A DNA stretch of 64,000 nt from Pontibacter diazotrophicus (GCF_003367245.1 NZ_QRGR01000008.1:124001-188000), one strand, 5' to 3'. Shown: positions 42,129 to 51,446, counted from the first letter of the stretch. Numbers and translations: made by a program. The notes: generated by a model from the sequence alone, not told the origin.

Positions 42129-43340
42129 TTACAGCGAGATTTCCATCTGCATCCTGAACATGTAGGCATCCTCGCGGCGCTCCTGCTGCAGCAGTGTTAC
42201 ATCGCTCTGTACCTTTAGGCTGTGCCCCACAATATACTTCGATATACCTACTGTGTATTGATCCTGTGCTCTTCGGCCTAGTATAGGTGTAGGGTTATAG
42301 TTGCTGTAGCGGCCTGCAATTTCCCAGTTGGTTTTAAAGAGGTATCCTGCCTGCAGGTTCAGGCCGTTGCCTGTGGTAAAAGCTTCTTCTATGTTTCCCT
42401 CTGCGTCTCTTCGTACCACAGGGCCTGGTGTTTCCTGGTTTGTTGAGCTGCTAAAAGCTTCTTTATTGGCATATTCGCCCATAAAAGAAAAGCCTCTGTA
42501 CTTAAACATAGCGTCCACAAACACAGTGCTCAGGTCCCGCTGCTCGCTTAAGAAGTCACCCAACTGGCCGCCTTCACGGGAGGCATTGTCGTTATAATCA
42601 TAGGTGGCGGCTACAGACAGCTTCGGTGTTTGCTCTCTGAGCAGGTCACTGTTAAAATAGTCCCCGTTGCCTTTAAACTCACCGAAGGGCAATACCTCTA
42701 CACGTGCGGTATAATCGTAGCCACCAATATTGGTTACCGTGATGTTACGGCCTTCCCCCATTGATATAGCGCCGATTTCGCGCAGCACCACCTGGCCTAC
42801 CCGGTGCACATGGTGCAGCTGTAAACCTGCGTCCCGGTCAAGGGTGAAGCGTGCGTTCAGCAGGCTTCGGTCTACAAACTGCAGGTTTTGGGAGGAGATA
42901 ACACGCTCCCGGTTGCCCGGCAGCTTTGTCTGGCCTGCCCACAGGTACAGGTTAGGTGCGAAATTCCATTTGGCCACGGCGTCCAGCACAATGTTATCGG
43001 CATTGTTAGACTGCAACCGCGTGTCGTGCCCAATATCCCGGTTACTGAGGGCAAGCTCTATTTTGTATACAAACGTTGGAGAGAAAGCGAAACCATCAAA
43101 TTTGAGGCGGAATCTACGGGTCGTGAAGTTATCGTCCCACTCATTTGTAGAGGGGTTGGTAACACCCTGGTACAGCGTCTGAAATCTTGTGCTGAACTTC
43201 AAGCTGAAGGAAGAATCTACGGCAATCACATTGAGGCCTTTACCCCAGCTGCTTTTTATCGGGCTTTGGCTGTAGGCGTTGCTGCTCCATAGCAGGAGCA
43301 TAAGGAGCACTAAAGCAGCTCCTTTGATTTTGTAATGCAT
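42129..43340 (-). CDS. Phosphate-selective porin (OprO/OprP family)
   Basis: 403 aa with a signal peptide (MHYKIKGAALVLLMLLLWSSNAYS). The mature barrel has FSTRFQTLYQGV, DDNFTTRRFRLKFDGFAFSP, WAGQTKLPGNRERVISSQNLQ and the final strand TLLQQERREDAYMFRMQMEISL (short motifs), typical of OprP/O-type porins. It would let phosphate or polyphosphate cross the outer membrane, upstream of PstS in function. It is transcribed from a divergent Pho-type promoter at 43492-43548. It may read through into pstS. Confidence 0.88.
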   Translation of the reverse strand: MHYKIKGAALVLLMLLLWSSNAYSQSPIKSSWGKGLNVIAVDSSFSLKFSTRFQTLYQGVTNPSTNEWDDNFTTRRFRLKFDGFAFSPTFVYKIELALSNRDIGHDTRLQSNNADNIVLDAVAKWNFAPNLYLWAGQTKLPGNRERVISSQNLQFVDRSLLNARFTLDRDAGLQLHHVHRVGQVVLREIGAISMGEGRNITVTNIGGYDYTARVEVLPFGEFKGNGDYFNSDLLREQTPKLSVAATYDYNDNASREGGQLGDFLSEQRDLSTVFVDAMFKYRGFSFMGEYANKEAFSSSTNQETPGPVVRRDAEGNIEEAFTTGNGLNLQAGYLFKTNWEIAGRYSNYNPTPILGRRAQDQYTVGISKYIVGHSLKVQSDVTLLQQERREDAYMFRMQMEISL

Positions 43341-43491
43341 TTCTATTTTGGTCTGGGTGAGAAAACTAAACCTTTATCATAAAGCCGAACTGCCGCACTT
43401 ATATATAATGCTGGCAAGCTCAAAGTGGTCTAAAAGTTTAAAGCACTACAGTTAGTCAGACTGTAGCTGTGCCTTCTCCTAAATCACGCTG

Positions 43492-43548
43492 CAAAATAAC
43501 AGCTTTACTGTTACTCGCATATTATCCCAATGTTATGCTAATGTTAAG
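43492..43548 (-). promoter_or_regulatory. Pho-box array and -7 box for the porin (pst) direction
   Basis: Four half-sites on the minus strand at exact 11-bp period: CTTAAC (43548-43543), CATAAC (43537-43532), GATAAT (43526-43521), AGTAAC (43515-43510). After a 10-bp gap comes TTATTTTG (43499-43492), one mismatch to TAnnTTTG. This matches the geometry of PhoB sites that replace the -33 element. The mRNA leader would be about 150 nt. Confidence 0.65.
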
Positions 43549-43732
43549 AATATCAGAAGCTGTTCTTATGTGTTAGTTAATTCAATTTACTAAATATCAG
43601 TGAGTTACCTGTTGATTTGTAACATAATATTGGAAGTGTTACAGAAGAACCAAGCAATTTAATATTTAGGTAATGCACGGGTAAAGCAGTGTTAATATTA
43701 AAGTAAAGCTCTCTTAACATACCTCCGCCATA

Positions 43733-43789
43733 CTTAACGGTATCGTAACCCCGCCTTAAAATTGCCTTAAAGTAGCCGTTCTACCTTTG
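43733..43789 (+). promoter_or_regulatory. Pho-box array and -7 box for the surface lipoprotein/TonB unit
   Basis: Four half-sites at exact 11-bp period on the plus strand: CTTAAC (43733), CGTAAC (43744), CTTAAA (43755), CTTAAA (43766-43771). A 10-bp gap leads to TACCTTTG (43782-43789), an exact TAnnTTTG. No TTG lies at the usual -33 distance, as expected for an activator-dependent promoter. The rest of 43341-43906 is AT-rich without other features. Confidence 0.7.
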
Positions 43790-43906
43790 TGACAGAAATC
43801 AGAAGGAGGAAGCCTGAGCTTAATCCTGCATCAGTGCTTAGCCTTGATTAAGGCCCTGAGTGGTTTCGGTATAAATGAAGTCACTAACAACTAAACTCAA
43901 AATAAT

Positions 43907-45298
43907 ATGAAAGTAACAAGTAAATTTTTGCTTGCGCTGTTGCTAACTGGTTCTGTGTGCACCTTTACATCATGTGATGACGATGATAATGGTGGGCCAG
44001 TAATAGTAGATCCGGTAGGAGAGGAGATTGTTATAACAGAAAGCGCTGCCGGTACAGGTACTGTCACCTGGACGGCGAACAACACTTACATCCTGGATGG
44101 CTTTGTGTTTGTAAACGATGGTCAGACACTTACTATTGAGCCAGGTACAGTTATCAAAGCCAAACCAGGTGAAGGTGAGAACGCAAGCGCGCTGATTGTA
44201 GCACGTGGCGGTAAAATTATGGCACAGGGCACTGCTGAGAAGCCAATTATCTTTACGGCACTGGAGGATGATGTAACAAGAATTGATGACATGCCGCTTG
44301 ATGCTACTGGTAGATGGGGTGGCGTTATCATACTCGGAAAGGCTACTATAAACAGACCAGGTGGCGAAGGAGCTATCGAAGGTATCCCTACTGAAGAGAC
44401 AAGAGGTACCTATGGCGGTACAAACGATACAGATAACTCAGGCATATTCAAATATGTGTCTATCCGGCATGCTGGTACAGTTATCGGTTCCAATAACGAA
44501 ATCAACGGCCTGACAATGGGTGGTGTTGGTTCTGGTACTACTATAGAGTATGTAGAAGTTTATTCGAACCAGGATGACGGATTTGAGTGGTTCGGTGGTA
44601 CTGTAAACACCAAATACCTTGTGTCTGCTTTCAACGATGACGACCAGTTTGACTATGACCAAGGCTGGAGAGGCAACAATCAGTTCTGGTTTGGTATCTA
44701 CCGCGAAGGTGCTGGTGGAACAGGTGGTGAGTTTGACGGTGGTTCTAACCCGGATGATGCGGAGCCTTTCTCTATCCCTGTAATCTCTAATGCTACCATT
44801 ATTGGTGGTAACTCCCTGGATGGCCAGAACGCTGTGATGCTGGTAGATAATGCCGGAGGTAAAATCTACAACAGTGTTTTCGCTGACTTTAGAGGAGGTA
44901 TTGTGGTAGAAGACCTGAGTGACGAAAACGTAGGAGACAGCCGCCAGAGATTAGAGGAAGGCGACCTTATGTTCAGAAACAACATCTTTACGAACGTTGC
45001 TGATAACACATTCGAAGGAATAGCCGCAGTTACTCCTAACCAGGGCTTTCTGGTGGATTACCTCAACGCCAGCGAGAACAGCAACAGGGTAACAGCGGAT
45101 CCTGTGTTGGCAAACATCAGCAGACAGAACAATGGAACACTGAACCCACTCGCAGCGTCTGGTAGCGCGGCTCTTTCCGGAGCCTCCATGCCTGAAGGCA
45201 GCTTCTTTACAAACGTGGACTACGTTGGCGCATTCGACAACGCCAATAACTGGATGAAAGGCTGGACATACATCGACCAGCTCGGTTACCTGCAATAA
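43907..45298 (+). CDS. Surface lipoprotein, right-handed beta-helix type, TonB-receptor partner
   Basis: 463 aa. Signal peptide with lipobox (CTFTSC, Cys 23) followed by DDDDN, an acidic run after the Cys like the export signals of surface lipoproteins in Bacteroidota. The body has repeated beta-helix rungs (LTIEPGTVIKAKPGEG; ALIVARGGKIMAQGTAEKP; WGGVIILGKATIN; YVSIRHAG; IEYVEVYSNQDDGFEWFGG). The role is unknown; as first gene of a Pho-controlled unit with a TonB receptor it probably binds a phosphorus source at the cell surface. No type IX sorting tail is seen. Confidence 0.82.
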   Translation: MKVTSKFLLALLLTGSVCTFTSCDDDDNGGPVIVDPVGEEIVITESAAGTGTVTWTANNTYILDGFVFVNDGQTLTIEPGTVIKAKPGEGENASALIVARGGKIMAQGTAEKPIIFTALEDDVTRIDDMPLDATGRWGGVIILGKATINRPGGEGAIEGIPTEETRGTYGGTNDTDNSGIFKYVSIRHAGTVIGSNNEINGLTMGGVGSGTTIEYVEVYSNQDDGFEWFGGTVNTKYLVSAFNDDDQFDYDQGWRGNNQFWFGIYREGAGGTGGEFDGGSNPDDAEPFSIPVISNATIIGGNSLDGQNAVMLVDNAGGKIYNSVFADFRGGIVVEDLSDENVGDSRQRLEEGDLMFRNNIFTNVADNTFEGIAAVTPNQGFLVDYLNASENSNRVTADPVLANISRQNNGTLNPLAASGSAALSGASMPEGSFFTNVDYVGAFDNANNWMKGWTYIDQLGYLQ

Positions 45299-45302
45299 CA
45301 TA

Positions 45303-45349
45303 AAATCCGGTTCTGGCTACCCCGACTATAGGTAGTCAGAACCGGATTT
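45303..45349 (+). terminator. Hairpin between the lipoprotein and TonB receptor genes
   Basis: 19-bp arms with one G-T pair (45303-45321 and 45331-45349; AAATCCGGTTCTG.../...CAGAACCGGATTT), loop of 9. It ends in TTTATTTCCC, so it is a partial terminator at most. It may lower receptor expression relative to the lipoprotein. Confidence 0.6.
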
Positions 45350-45387
45350 ATTTCCCTGGATTTTCTCACCAATCTTAATTTATTTAC

Positions 45388-48243
45388 ATGTTACGTAAAA
45401 TTACGAGCCTAATAGGCTTATTAAGTCTTACCGTATCCTTTGCATTTGCGCAAAGCGGCGTTATCAGAGGTCAACTCACAAGTAGCGAGACTGGCGAAGA
45501 GTTGATAGGGGCTACCATCGTGATAAAAAGTACCTCCAACGGTACAGCTACTGACCTGGATGGTAAATTTAATCTGACAAACATTCAGCCTGGCACCTAT
45601 GAGCTGCAGGCATCCTACATCTCCTATGAGCCTAAAACGGTAACAGGTGTTGTAGTAAAAGAAAATGAAGTAACAGTTCTCAACATTCAGCTGGGATCTG
45701 CTACCACCAAACTAAAAGAAGTTGTGATTGAGGGTAGAGCCATCAGAAGCTCTGAAAATACCCTGCGCAACACGCAGCGGAAAGCCGCCGTGGTAATGGA
45801 CGGTGTGTCGGCGGAGCAGTTCTCCAGAAGCGGAGACAGCGATGCAGCTTCAGCCCTTACACGTGTAACGGGCATTTCCCTGGAAGGCAGCAAGTACGTG
45901 TATGTGCGTGGCCTGGGCGACCGCTATGTTAAAACCGCCCTTAACGGCGCTGAAATTCCTGGCCTTGACCCAAACAGGAACACCGTGCAGATGGACCTCT
46001 TCCCGTCTAACCTGCTGGACAACCTGATGGTGTCCAAAACATTCACGCCTGATATGCCGGGCAGCTTCTCCGGTGGTTTTGTAAACATCACCACAAAAGA
46101 TTTCCCGGACAGATACACACTGCAGTTTTCAACATCTGTTGGCTATAACGATCAGGCTACTTTCAACAGCAGGTTCCTGAACTCCAACAAAGGTGAAACA
46201 GACTGGCTTGGTTTTGACGATGGTACCAGAGCTGTGCCGGATGTGATAGATTATCCAATCCCGTACGAGAGTTATTCTAACAGGCAGCATGCTGAGCAAA
46301 TAGACGAAGCAACGAATGCTTTTAACACAGAGATGAGTCCCAAAAGAATGACAGCTCCTGTCAACCATGCCCACTCTTTCTCTTTAGGCAACCAGACAGA
46401 GGTGTTCGGCCGCCAGTTTGGCTATGTGATGGGGCTTTCTTACCAAAGAAACTACTCATACTACGATAACGGCACCTTCGGCCTGTGGGAACTGAACAGC
46501 ATTGGTGCTAATAGCTTAAACAACAACAGCCTGTACAAAGATGAGAGGGGTGTTGAAGAGGTATCGCTTGGTTTCTTATCTAACTTCGCTTACAAACTCA
46601 ACAGCAACAATAAATTATCCCTGAACCTGATTAGAAACCAGAGCGGTAGCAACTCCAGCAGATACCTGTTTGGTACATACCCAGGCACCTCGGGAGTGAG
46701 CGACGACAGAGCTATTTTTGAGTCCAGAGCACTACAATATACACAACGTGCCTTATCCAGCGCCCAGCTAAAAGGAGATCATGTGCTGCCTGGTCTGAAA
46801 AACAGCAAAGTTGACTGGTTAACCTCTTTCACGCTATCGCAGCAGGATGAGCCGGATCTACGCTTCTTTGCCAACGACTACTTTGTGAACGGCACAGACA
46901 CTACTTACAGAATACAGCCTGCTGCCTATACGTTGCCGTCACGTTTCTTCAGAGATCTGGATGAGACAAACCTGGATGTGAAAGTGAACATTGAAACTCC
47001 GTTCACCATCTGGAATGGCCTGGAGGCAAAAACAAAATTTGGAGCTGCAGCGCTTCGTAAAGACAGAAAGTTCAGGGAGAACATCTACCGTTACAGATTT
47101 AACGAAGGTTATGGCTACAACGGTAACATCAACGACTTCTTCGCTCCTGGAAACCTTGGTATTGTGGCCCGCCCGCAAGACCCTGAAAGCGGTGGCTTGT
47201 ATCGCTATGGTGTTTATCTGCAGGATGGCTCACAACGCACGAACAACTACGACGGCCAGGAATCAATTTACGCAGGATATGGAATGATTGATCTTCCGCT
47301 TACAGAGAAGCTAAGGTTAGTAACTGGTGCACGTGTGGAGGCAACGGATATATATGTTGAAAGCTTTAACAAATCGCTTGAACCAGGTGTACTGAAGCAG
47401 GTAGATGTGCTGCCGTCTGTTAATGCTACTTATAGCCTGACAGAAAAGATGAACCTGAGAGGAGGCTACTCCAGAACACTGGCAAGACCAAACTTCAGAG
47501 AGATTGCACCTTATACTTCATTTGACTTTGTAGGAGAGCCTGCCTTTACGGGTAACGCGAACCTGGAGAGAACCACCATCGACAACTTCGACACGAGATG
47601 GGAGTGGTATCCTAATCTTGGTGAGTATGTAAGTGTGAGTGCATTCTACAAGAACTTCCAGAACCCGATAGAGCGCACCATCAACACACTGGCGCAGAAC
47701 AATGAGATCTTTATCCAGAATGTGGACAATGCGAAAGTATACGGGTTAGAATTTGAGGCAAACAAGCGCCTGTCGTTTATCTCTTCCAGTCTCAATAATT
47801 TTATCGTGAGCTCCAACCTGTCCCTGATAAAGTCAGAGGTAAGCATCAAACCACAGGAACTCGCATTTATTCGTGCTGTGAGGCCGGATGCAGGTGACAC
47901 AAGACCCCTGTTTGGCCAATCGCCTTTTGTAGCCAACGCCAGCCTGACGTACCATAACGATTCGCTGGGACTAATCGCGACAGCAAACTATAACGTATTT
48001 GGCGACAGAATTTCCGCTATCTCACTTGGTGGTACGCCAAATATCTACGAGCGCTCAAGACCAGTGGCGAGCATCGTGATTTCTAAAAGCCTGGGTGACT
48101 CATTTACAGCAAAAGTATCCGCTGATAATATCTTCAACCCTGATTTTGTGAACAGCCACGAGTATAACGGTGACGAGTATATCTACTCATCATACAAGCA
48201 AGGCAGAACCTTCTCTGTTGGAGTGACCTACCGGATAGATTAA
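45388..48243 (+). CDS. TonB-dependent receptor of the phosphate-responsive unit
   Basis: 951 aa. Signal peptide (to about residue 21), a carboxypeptidase-regulatory-like domain (residues 25-110; GVIRGQLTSSETGEELIGAT), plug domain (RKAAVVMDGVSAEQFSRSGD; YVRGLGDRYVKTALNGAEIPG; SFSGGFVNITTKDFP as short motifs), and barrel with GGYSRTLARPNFREIAPY and a terminal strand (TFSVGVTYRID). It imports a ligand across the outer membrane with TonB energy. Location after a Pho-type promoter suggests an organophosphate or phosphate-rich ligand, which is inference. The leader has TCTCACCAAT. Confidence 0.9.
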   Translation: MLRKITSLIGLLSLTVSFAFAQSGVIRGQLTSSETGEELIGATIVIKSTSNGTATDLDGKFNLTNIQPGTYELQASYISYEPKTVTGVVVKENEVTVLNIQLGSATTKLKEVVIEGRAIRSSENTLRNTQRKAAVVMDGVSAEQFSRSGDSDAASALTRVTGISLEGSKYVYVRGLGDRYVKTALNGAEIPGLDPNRNTVQMDLFPSNLLDNLMVSKTFTPDMPGSFSGGFVNITTKDFPDRYTLQFSTSVGYNDQATFNSRFLNSNKGETDWLGFDDGTRAVPDVIDYPIPYESYSNRQHAEQIDEATNAFNTEMSPKRMTAPVNHAHSFSLGNQTEVFGRQFGYVMGLSYQRNYSYYDNGTFGLWELNSIGANSLNNNSLYKDERGVEEVSLGFLSNFAYKLNSNNKLSLNLIRNQSGSNSSRYLFGTYPGTSGVSDDRAIFESRALQYTQRALSSAQLKGDHVLPGLKNSKVDWLTSFTLSQQDEPDLRFFANDYFVNGTDTTYRIQPAAYTLPSRFFRDLDETNLDVKVNIETPFTIWNGLEAKTKFGAAALRKDRKFRENIYRYRFNEGYGYNGNINDFFAPGNLGIVARPQDPESGGLYRYGVYLQDGSQRTNNYDGQESIYAGYGMIDLPLTEKLRLVTGARVEATDIYVESFNKSLEPGVLKQVDVLPSVNATYSLTEKMNLRGGYSRTLARPNFREIAPYTSFDFVGEPAFTGNANLERTTIDNFDTRWEWYPNLGEYVSVSAFYKNFQNPIERTINTLAQNNEIFIQNVDNAKVYGLEFEANKRLSFISSSLNNFIVSSNLSLIKSEVSIKPQELAFIRAVRPDAGDTRPLFGQSPFVANASLTYHNDSLGLIATANYNVFGDRISAISLGGTPNIYERSRPVASIVISKSLGDSFTAKVSADNIFNPDFVNSHEYNGDEYIYSSYKQGRTFSVGVTYRID

Positions 48244-48263
48244 TCAAAAAATTGGTTGTACAT

Positions 48264-48352
48264 GTATGGGTGAGAAACATCGTTACAATCATGAGTAGAG
48301 CGGCTTAGTCTCCCGCTCTGCGAAAAGCCCGCCAGTACGGCGGGCTTTTTTA
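48264..48352 (+). ncRNA. Structured 3'UTR segment of the TonB gene; candidate 3'UTR-derived regulatory RNA
   Basis: It starts GTATGGGTGAGAAAC, then a hairpin AGAGCGG/CCGCTCT, then a strong terminator (AAAAGCCCGCC 48323-48333 / GGCGGGCTTTT 48339-48349, T-run). The 5' part (CATGTATGGGTGAG, 48261-48274) is complementary over 14 nt to the ubiA start region, over 13 nt to the phoU leader and over most of 14 nt to the porin leader. No separate promoter is evident, so it would be processed from the TonB mRNA. A diverged copy is at 56029-56112. 48353-48664 shows no supported gene. Confidence 0.45.
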
Positions 48353-48664
48353 GTTTACACTCAGCAAGTGATGGCATATTATAGCGCCCGGGGCAAATGC
48401 GTGGCAGCTCCAGTGCAGAAGTTAAATAGCAACAGGATTGTGTATGAACCACTGTTCTTTTGACCATCATCTGACAGGATGCTTACTGGAAACCTCTGCT
48501 TCACTGTTTCACTCAGGGCTCAGTTTACCGCCTTTCTGTCCACCAGTTCCAGGGTGGTGGCAGACAAAGCCGGGACTCCTCTGGCCTGATATAGGTGAAG
48601 TTCGATGCTCCATTTCTGTACCGGCATCTCTGCATAGAAGTCCCTTTCAGGGTAAATTTTCCCT

Positions 48665-49597
48665 TTAAAAAATAACGCTGGCCAAAGGCAGGGCCTTTCT
48701 TATTCTTTCCTGCTCTGCTTCCGGAATGTTGTTCCCGACTAGTAACAAAGTACGCAGGCGCTTCATCTTTCCGAGCGCTGCCGGCAGGTGGGTAAGCTGG
48801 TTATAACTCAGGTCGAGCAGCTCCAGGTTATCCAGTTGCGTCAGTTCCTCCGGCACAGCCTTCAGTTGATTGTGCCCCAGCAAAAGACTTTGCAGGGATG
48901 TTGCCTTGCCTATCTGCTTGGGCAGTGATGTGAGCTGGTTGAAATCTAAGGCCAGACTTTTGAGCGCCTTCAGTTGAAAGAGCGCCTGAGGCACCTCCCG
49001 CAGTTGGTTCTGCGACAGTGACAGATCGCTTAACTTCCTGGTTTTTCCTATTTCAGATGGTAGCATCTCTAAATGGTTATAACTTAAGTTGAGTGTGTGG
49101 AGCGCACGCATGCGTCGAATCTGGGGTGAAATGGTCCTTATCTTATTCCCGTTGAGGTGCAGGACCTGTAGCTGCTGTAAGTTTCCGAAGCCGGCATGCA
49201 GTTCGGTAAAATGATTGTGGCTGAAATCTGCCTCCTGTAGTGCCTCCAGGGTATAAAAGGAAGCCGGCAACTCCCGGAGTTCGTTCTCGCTGAAAATGAC
49301 TTCCTGTAGATGCTGCAGTCTGCTGATTTCAGGAGAAATGTCAGTAATCTTGTTTTTCATGGCATTGATGAACTGCAGGTTTACCAGTTCACACAGTTCT
49401 GAGGGAAAGCTATAGTAGGTTTGCTGCCGGATGTTCAGGCGGTATACATCCTCTTTTTGCTGCAATGCCTCGGGTACATTATCATATACTTTGGCAGATG
49501 CCAGTTCCTGCTGCGCTAACGGCCTTGCCTGGGCACTGACTTTAAGGGGTTGCCAGATGGCCATCATCATAAACCCGGTAATGATTATTCTTTTCAT
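48665..49597 (-). CDS. Secreted leucine-rich repeat protein
   Basis: 310 aa with a signal peptide (MKRIIITGFMMMAIWQPLKVSAQ). From about residue 70 there are about ten 23-residue LRRs of the consensus LxxLxLsxNqLxxLPxxigxL (LHTLNLSYNHLEMLPSEIGK; LELLDLSYNQLTHLPAALGK). No catalytic domain is attached. It is presumably a periplasmic or surface binding protein; the partner is unknown. It lies within the phosphate island but shows no Pho-type site. Confidence 0.88.
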   Translation of the reverse strand: MKRIIITGFMMMAIWQPLKVSAQARPLAQQELASAKVYDNVPEALQQKEDVYRLNIRQQTYYSFPSELCELVNLQFINAMKNKITDISPEISRLQHLQEVIFSENELRELPASFYTLEALQEADFSHNHFTELHAGFGNLQQLQVLHLNGNKIRTISPQIRRMRALHTLNLSYNHLEMLPSEIGKTRKLSDLSLSQNQLREVPQALFQLKALKSLALDFNQLTSLPKQIGKATSLQSLLLGHNQLKAVPEELTQLDNLELLDLSYNQLTHLPAALGKMKRLRTLLLVGNNIPEAEQERIRKALPLASVIF

Positions 49598-49720
49598 TTA
49601 ATGATAGTTCTGTTTTGCTACGCTGTATTTTTTAATATATATGGGAGTCCCTGTATTTCTGAATCTTACTCTCGCTTCTAACCGCTTTTGCTAAAGTACC
49701 CGAGAGTTAAACCGGAGTAA

Positions 49721-49756
49721 AAAGGAAAAGGCTATGGGCACAAAACCCATAGCCTT
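49721..49756 (-). terminator. Terminator of phoX
   Basis: Perfect 11-bp arms AAGGCTATGGG (49728-49738) / CCCATAGCCTT (49746-49756), then TTCCTTTTT in the minus direction. It lies 22 bp past the phoX stop. Confidence 0.8.
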
Positions 49757-49778
49757 GGTATAATATCTGTTCAATTGG

Positions 49779-51446
49779 TTACTCATTCACCTGGATAATC
49801 CGTGTGGTTGACTTATGGTTGTTCACCTGCATACGCACCAGGTATATCGTGCTGCCAGATGATGGAGAAGGGCTGAAATCATACGTGTATTCTCCTGCTT
49901 TGAGGTTGCCGTTATACAAGGTTGCCACCTTCTGGCCTTGCATATCCAGTACTTCGACACTTACCAGACCCTGTTCAGGCACCTCTACCCTTACTTTGGT
50001 AACTGCCTGGAACGGGTTAGGGTAAACCTCTACCATGTTCGCTGGCACCAGAGCAGTTGCATTGCGGTTCTCCTTACCTAGAAACTGTTTGCGGGCAAAA
50101 ACAAAGGTAATGTCCCTGTTAAACTGTACCTCAGTACCTGCAGCATCTGTAAAGGTGGCCAGGTTAGACTGCCTCGGGTGCTGAATAGAAACAAAGCCAT
50201 ACTTAAAATCAGGGGAGAAGGTAAGGCCGGTAGACTCTGATCCGAAAGGAGTTGTCAGGAACAGCTCTAACTTCGGGTTCTCAGGCGTATGGTCCGGGCG
50301 GACTACCCAAAGGTTGTTGCGGCCGCCATCCTGCAGCGCCCACAGGTTGCCATCCCCATCAAAGGTAAGGTTGTCAATACCGGTTCCCCAGTTTTCAGTC
50401 TGGGTACCGCCGTTGTACTTCACTTCAAACAGCTGCGGCGTTACCCATGCCTCAATCTCTGATACGGTCATACCATCGTCCTTAAAGCGCCAGATAGTGC
50501 CTGTTCCTTTGGATGTGAAGTACATCTTGCCATCCGGGCCAAACTCAATGTCTTCCGGGTTTCTCCAGTTGGTGCCACCTACAGCAGGAGCCAGGCTTCT
50601 CGTGCTATTACGGTCTGCCTTTGTAGCGTTCGGAACCACCACCCAACTGCCGGTAGCTGCCGCCTCGCTGTCGCGCTTCAATACATATAGTGTTCCTTCA
50701 GACAAGTTACCCGGTGTGTTGGCAACAAACTTAAATACACCGCTCGAGCCGCCGTCTTCAGCCTGGTAAACAGTTACCCTGTCGGCACCTATAGCAATAT
50801 TCTCATGGTTCATGCGGCCCATTGCCCAAAGCTTGTCAGGTTTGCCGTCGCCGTCATAGTCAACAATCTTGCCTGTTTCCGGGTCTATTTCTACCTGCCA
50901 GCCCACGTCCTGGTAACCATCGCCATTGGCATCACCTGTATTGTAGGTTTCTTCTGATGTGATTAACGTGCCCCAGGGTGTAATACCGCCGGAGCAATTG
51001 CGTACAGTCTGTACCAAAGGAGAAAAATCTACTTTTCTTACTCCTTCAACTTCCCAAAGATTGGTTGCTTCATTCAGACGCATATCCAGAATAGAAATTC
51101 CGCCAGGGCTATTTTCATGGTTGATGGTTAAGTACCCTTTCTTGCTGCTGCCTTCAATGGGAATAAAAGCAGTGAAATCGTTATTGCCCGGTATCGTTCC
51201 TGTGCTACCATCGGTATAGCTGGTGAACCCCGTCTTTGCCAGCTGCTGGATGGCATGTGTTTCTGTAGGGAACGTAATGGTCTCAGACTGACCGATAGGC
51301 TGTACAGAGGTAAAGCTGCCTATCTTGTTTTTGTTTGGGGAGCCACTGCCTGCGGAAGTTACCGATTGCGCGGCTGTTTCCTGAAAAGTAACAGCTGCAC
51401 CAGAGATAATAGCTGCCATAAGAAGCCTTTTGTAGAACTTGTCCAT
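49779..51446 (-). CDS. phoX: PhoX-family alkaline phosphatase with type IX sorting tail
   Basis: 555 aa. Signal peptide, then the PhoX/DUF839 domain: YLTINHENSPGG, NCSGGITPWGTLITSEETYN (the conserved CSGG-TPWGT-E metal-site motif), MGRMNHENIAIG, NWRNPEDIEFGPDGKMYF and STGLTFSPDFKYGFVSIQHP (short motifs). PhoX uses Ca and Fe. The last 75 residues form a type IX secretion sorting domain (VEVYPNPFQAVTKVRV ... STTRIIQVNE), so it is secreted or surface-bound by T9SS. Upstream at 51556-51572 are two possible Pho half-sites. Confidence 0.93.
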   Translation of the reverse strand: MDKFYKRLLMAAIISGAAVTFQETAAQSVTSAGSGSPNKNKIGSFTSVQPIGQSETITFPTETHAIQQLAKTGFTSYTDGSTGTIPGNNDFTAFIPIEGSSKKGYLTINHENSPGGISILDMRLNEATNLWEVEGVRKVDFSPLVQTVRNCSGGITPWGTLITSEETYNTGDANGDGYQDVGWQVEIDPETGKIVDYDGDGKPDKLWAMGRMNHENIAIGADRVTVYQAEDGGSSGVFKFVANTPGNLSEGTLYVLKRDSEAAATGSWVVVPNATKADRNSTRSLAPAVGGTNWRNPEDIEFGPDGKMYFTSKGTGTIWRFKDDGMTVSEIEAWVTPQLFEVKYNGGTQTENWGTGIDNLTFDGDGNLWALQDGGRNNLWVVRPDHTPENPKLELFLTTPFGSESTGLTFSPDFKYGFVSIQHPRQSNLATFTDAAGTEVQFNRDITFVFARKQFLGKENRNATALVPANMVEVYPNPFQAVTKVRVEVPEQGLVSVEVLDMQGQKVATLYNGNLKAGEYTYDFSPSPSSGSTIYLVRMQVNNHKSTTRIIQVNE

